Source: Mesorhizobium sp. AR07 (lineage in GTDB: Bacteria; Pseudomonadota; Alphaproteobacteria; Rhizobiales; Rhizobiaceae). Taken from it: DNA of 64,000 nt. The notes under the pieces are model-generated. The model saw only the letters and a list, made by a program, of their open reading frames with translations. It did no database searches and was not told the DNA's origin. The stretch is taken from the NCBI RefSeq assembly GCF_024746815.1, contig NZ_CP080528.1:248001-312000 (forward strand), in the 5' to 3' direction. A program made the position numbers and the translations under genes. Positions 61,890-64,000 of this stretch are shown here, piece by piece; position 1 is the stretch's first letter; each line of letters opens with the position of its first letter.

Positions 61890-62270
61890 ATGACTGAGCC
61901 GTTTATCAGTCCCGACAAGCGCGATGCGCTATCGGTGCTAGCGTATCTCTACATTAAGTTTGGCTTTCTTCACGATGCATCCAAGCTTCTGCTCGCCCTC
62001 GATCATGTTGACTCGGGATGGGGCTGGGCACGACATGCACGCTGTCTGGCATTGCTGCGAGCGGGAGACTGCGAGGAGGCCGCAGCCGAGGCTGGCCGGC
62101 TTCTGGTTCACGCGCTGAATGATGAGGAGCGATTCCGGATATTGCAGGTGCGGGTCAAGGCCTATTGGAAACTCGGCCTCAAATCGGAGGCGAGAGCATG
62201 TCAGCGAATGGTCACAGTCCTGCTGACACAGGCGGCTGAGCCGGATGCGTCGCTCGGAAGGATAGCGTGA
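61890..62270 (+). CDS. sctY: SctY (YscY/Pcr4-like) TPR chaperone
   Basis: The 126-residue TPR-type protein (DALSVLAYLYIKFGFLHDAS, KLLLALDHVDSGWGWARHAR, CLALLRAGDCEEAAAEAGRL, VRVKAYWKLGLKSEARACQR) matches YscY, the chaperone of SctX that binds SctV. The ATG at 61890 is five bases past the sctX stop and its own stop overlaps the sctV start. Confidence 0.78.
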   Translation: MTEPFISPDKRDALSVLAYLYIKFGFLHDASKLLLALDHVDSGWGWARHARCLALLRAGDCEEAAAEAGRLLVHALNDEERFRILQVRVKAYWKLGLKSEARACQRMVTVLLTQAAEPDASLGRIA

Positions 62271-64000
62271 ATTTTCTCAACAAGGTCCTGGCAGTTGCTA
62301 CTGGCCGAAACGACATTATTCTGGCGGGGCTACTAGTTGCGATCATCTTTATGATGATCATTCCACTGCCGGCGGTTCTGATGGATGTGCTGCAGGCTAT
62401 CAATCTTGGGGTCTCCGCGCTGCTGCTGATGGTCGCGGTCTATATTAAGTCGCCCCTCGCGTTCGTCTCCTTCCCCTCGGTGCTTTTGCTGACAACGCTC
62501 TTTCGGTTGTCCCTCGGCATCGCTGCGACACGCATGATCTTACTGCACGCAGACGCTGGTCAGATCATCAAGGCTTTCGGCGATTTCGTGGTGGCCGGGA
62601 ATCTCGTGGTGGGCGCAGTTACTTTCTTGATCATCACCATCGTGCAGTTCGTAGTCGTCACGAAGGGGTCCGAGCGCGTGGCTGAAGTCGCCGCACGCTT
62701 CTCGCTGGATGCGATGCCGGGCAAGCAGATGAGCATCGATGGCGACCTGCGTGCAGGCGCCATCAATATTCAGGAAGCCCGTCGGCGCCGCATCGCCATC
62801 GAGCGCGAAAGCCAGTTGTATGCCGCCATGGACGGTGCCATGAAGTTCATCAAAGGTGACGCAATCGCAGGCTTGATAAGCATCGTCGTGAACATCATTG
62901 GCGGCATAGCGGTTGGTGCTCTGCAAAAGGGCATGAGCCTGTACAAAGCGCTCGAGATTTACACCATCCTGACCATCGGCGACGGGCTCGTCGGTCAGAT
63001 CCCGGCTCTCTTCACCTCAATCACGGCAGGCTTTATCGTCACGAGGATAAGCGACAAGGATACGGGCTCAGATCTAGGCAGTGAGATTGGGGACGAGATC
63101 ACAGCCCAGCCACGTGCCCTGATCGCAGGATCCTTCATCCTACTTCTGTTCTCCTTGGTACCTGGCTTTCCTTTGGCAATTTTCGTGATATTGGCAGTAT
63201 TGGCTGGAGGCGGTGGCTGGTTGTTGCAGCGCAGGCGGTCGCTTTCAGCGCCGTCGAGTTCCTACTCTGTCGCAGGCATCAGGGCGCCCGTGTCGGCGTC
63301 GGACGGGCCGGCTGTACGGAGCGGCGAAGGCGGCAATGCAATCACGCTAACGGTTCCTCTGATGCTCGACATTAGTCGAGACGTTCAGACCATCTTCCGG
63401 CCAGACTGGCTGGACAAGGAGTTGGCCGCTGTGCGGCAGGCGCTTCTTCTCGATCTTGGCGTTCCCTTTCCAGGCATTAATCTGCGTGTCAGCGACAGCA
63501 ACAAGGATGGCGCTTACACGATCATGGTAAATGAAATTCCATGTGGTGAAGGATCATTACGGGCGCATCACCTCCTGGCTCGTGATATCCCCGAGAACCT
63601 TGAAATCGTGGGCATTCCGTATCTGCTCGATAAGCCATTCCTGCCTCAGATCGAGACCACTTGGGTGGAGATGGCACATCGCGAGTCGTTGCAAGCCGCC
63701 AGCATCCCATTTTTGGAACCGGTTCAGATCCTCAGCTACCACATTGGCCATGTCCTGCGTCGGCAAGCAGATGAGTTTGTCGGAATCCAGGAAACAAAAA
63801 ATCTGCTGAATCAGGTGGAAAGATCTTTTCCGGAACTCGTAAAAGAGGTGCTGCGGACCATTTCTCTGCAGACGATTTCTGAGATCTTGAAGCGACTGGT
63901 TTCCGAGGAGGTTTCGCTGCGCAACATGCGCACTATCCTCACCGCGCTGGTCGAATGGGGACAGAAGGAAAAAGACACAGTTCTGCTCACGGAGCATGTG
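62267..64000 (+). CDS. sctV: SctV, major export gate protein (runs off window end)
   Basis: SctV (LcrD/FlhA-like) forms the nonameric gate ring. A GTG at 62267 starts NFLNKVLAVATGRNDIILAG and the frame stays open to the window end (578 codons of about 700). Membrane segments, the FHIPEP-type loop (SLDAMPGKQMSIDGDLRAG, INIQEARRRRIAIERESQL, YAAMDGAMKFIKGDAIAGLI), and LTIGDGLVGQIPALFTSITA are intact. The cytoplasmic domain follows (DIPENLEIVGIPYLLDKPFL, LEPVQILSYHIGHVLRRQAD, EEVSLRNMRTILTALVEWGQ). No defect is visible. Confidence 0.95.
   Translation, partial: MNFLNKVLAVATGRNDIILAGLLVAIIFMMIIPLPAVLMDVLQAINLGVSALLLMVAVYIKSPLAFVSFPSVLLLTTLFRLSLGIAATRMILLHADAGQIIKAFGDFVVAGNLVVGAVTFLIITIVQFVVVTKGSERVAEVAARFSLDAMPGKQMSIDGDLRAGAINIQEARRRRIAIERESQLYAAMDGAMKFIKGDAIAGLISIVVNIIGGIAVGALQKGMSLYKALEIYTILTIGDGLVGQIPALFTSITAGFIVTRISDKDTGSDLGSEIGDEITAQPRALIAGSFILLLFSLVPGFPLAIFVILAVLAGGGGWLLQRRRSLSAPSSSYSVAGIRAPVSASDGPAVRSGEGGNAITLTVPLMLDISRDVQTIFRPDWLDKELAAVRQALLLDLGVPFPGINLRVSDSNKDGAYTIMVNEIPCGEGSLRAHHLLARDIPENLEIVGIPYLLDKPFLPQIETTWVEMAHRESLQAASIPFLEPVQILSYHIGHVLRRQADEFVGIQETKNLLNQVERSFPELVKEVLRTISLQTISEILKRLVSEEVSLRNMRTILTALVEWGQKEKDTVLLTEHV

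Overview
The window reads as part of a large repABC plasmid of an alphaproteobacterial rhizobium, most likely Mesorhizobium or a close relative. The evidence is a complete repA-repB-repC cassette with an antisense RNA site, the DUF1403/scpB/integrase module common on rhizobial plasmids, six IS6-family copies, and a near-perfect tts box (the TtsI site of nodulating rhizobia). The genus is inferred from gene content only.

Layout. 0-3.2 kb: integrase C-terminal part, a Fic protein, and decayed HigA-like and AbiEii-like genes. 3.3-7.3 kb: repABC. 7.3-14 kb: toxin-antitoxin pairs (one with a frameshifted toxin), DUF1403 and scpB, older remnants of scpB and integrase, a frameshifted DUF5623 gene and ISKra4-like debris. 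14-23.6 kb: an SMC-like ATPase cut by an IS6 element, a second IS6 element, a subtilisin-type autotransporter, an IS66 remnant and a third IS6 element. 23.7-26.7 kb: a Ulp1/XopD-like cysteine protease with six 62-residue repeats, a probable type III effector. 27-31.4 kb: a broken thiG-thiE-thiD block between IS6 copies, then a LysR regulator. 33-36.7 kb: an F-box plus repeat gene with a frameshift, tamA, and a decayed tamB. 37-64 kb: a type III secretion system (T3SS).

The T3SS is not the usual rhizobial Rhc type. It has sctG-I-J-K-L-N-O on the minus strand. Divergent from these is a plus-strand set with a chaperone, an LcrH-like chaperone, a YopB-like and a YopD-like translocator, an EspA/Bsp22-like tip or filament protein and a GspD-like secretin lipoprotein. 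Further on come sctQ-R-S-T-U and a gatekeeper-chaperone-sctX-sctY-sctV operon that runs off the window end. This content (SctG, SctX, SctY, two translocators and a tip protein) is that of the Ysc family known from animal pathogens. sctD, sctF and sctP were not found in the window. sctU is broken after its membrane domain, and its autocleavage motif NPTH reads NPMY, so the machine may be decaying or may depend on another SctU.

Inside the T3SS region sit a SKWP-repeat effector-like gene and a trehalose-6-phosphate synthase gene. The latter has an effector-like N-terminal extension and a textbook tts box. Many genes carry single frameshifts and IS6 copies bound several gene fragments, which suggests a mosaic plasmid with ongoing decay; base-calling errors cannot be excluded for the simple indels.
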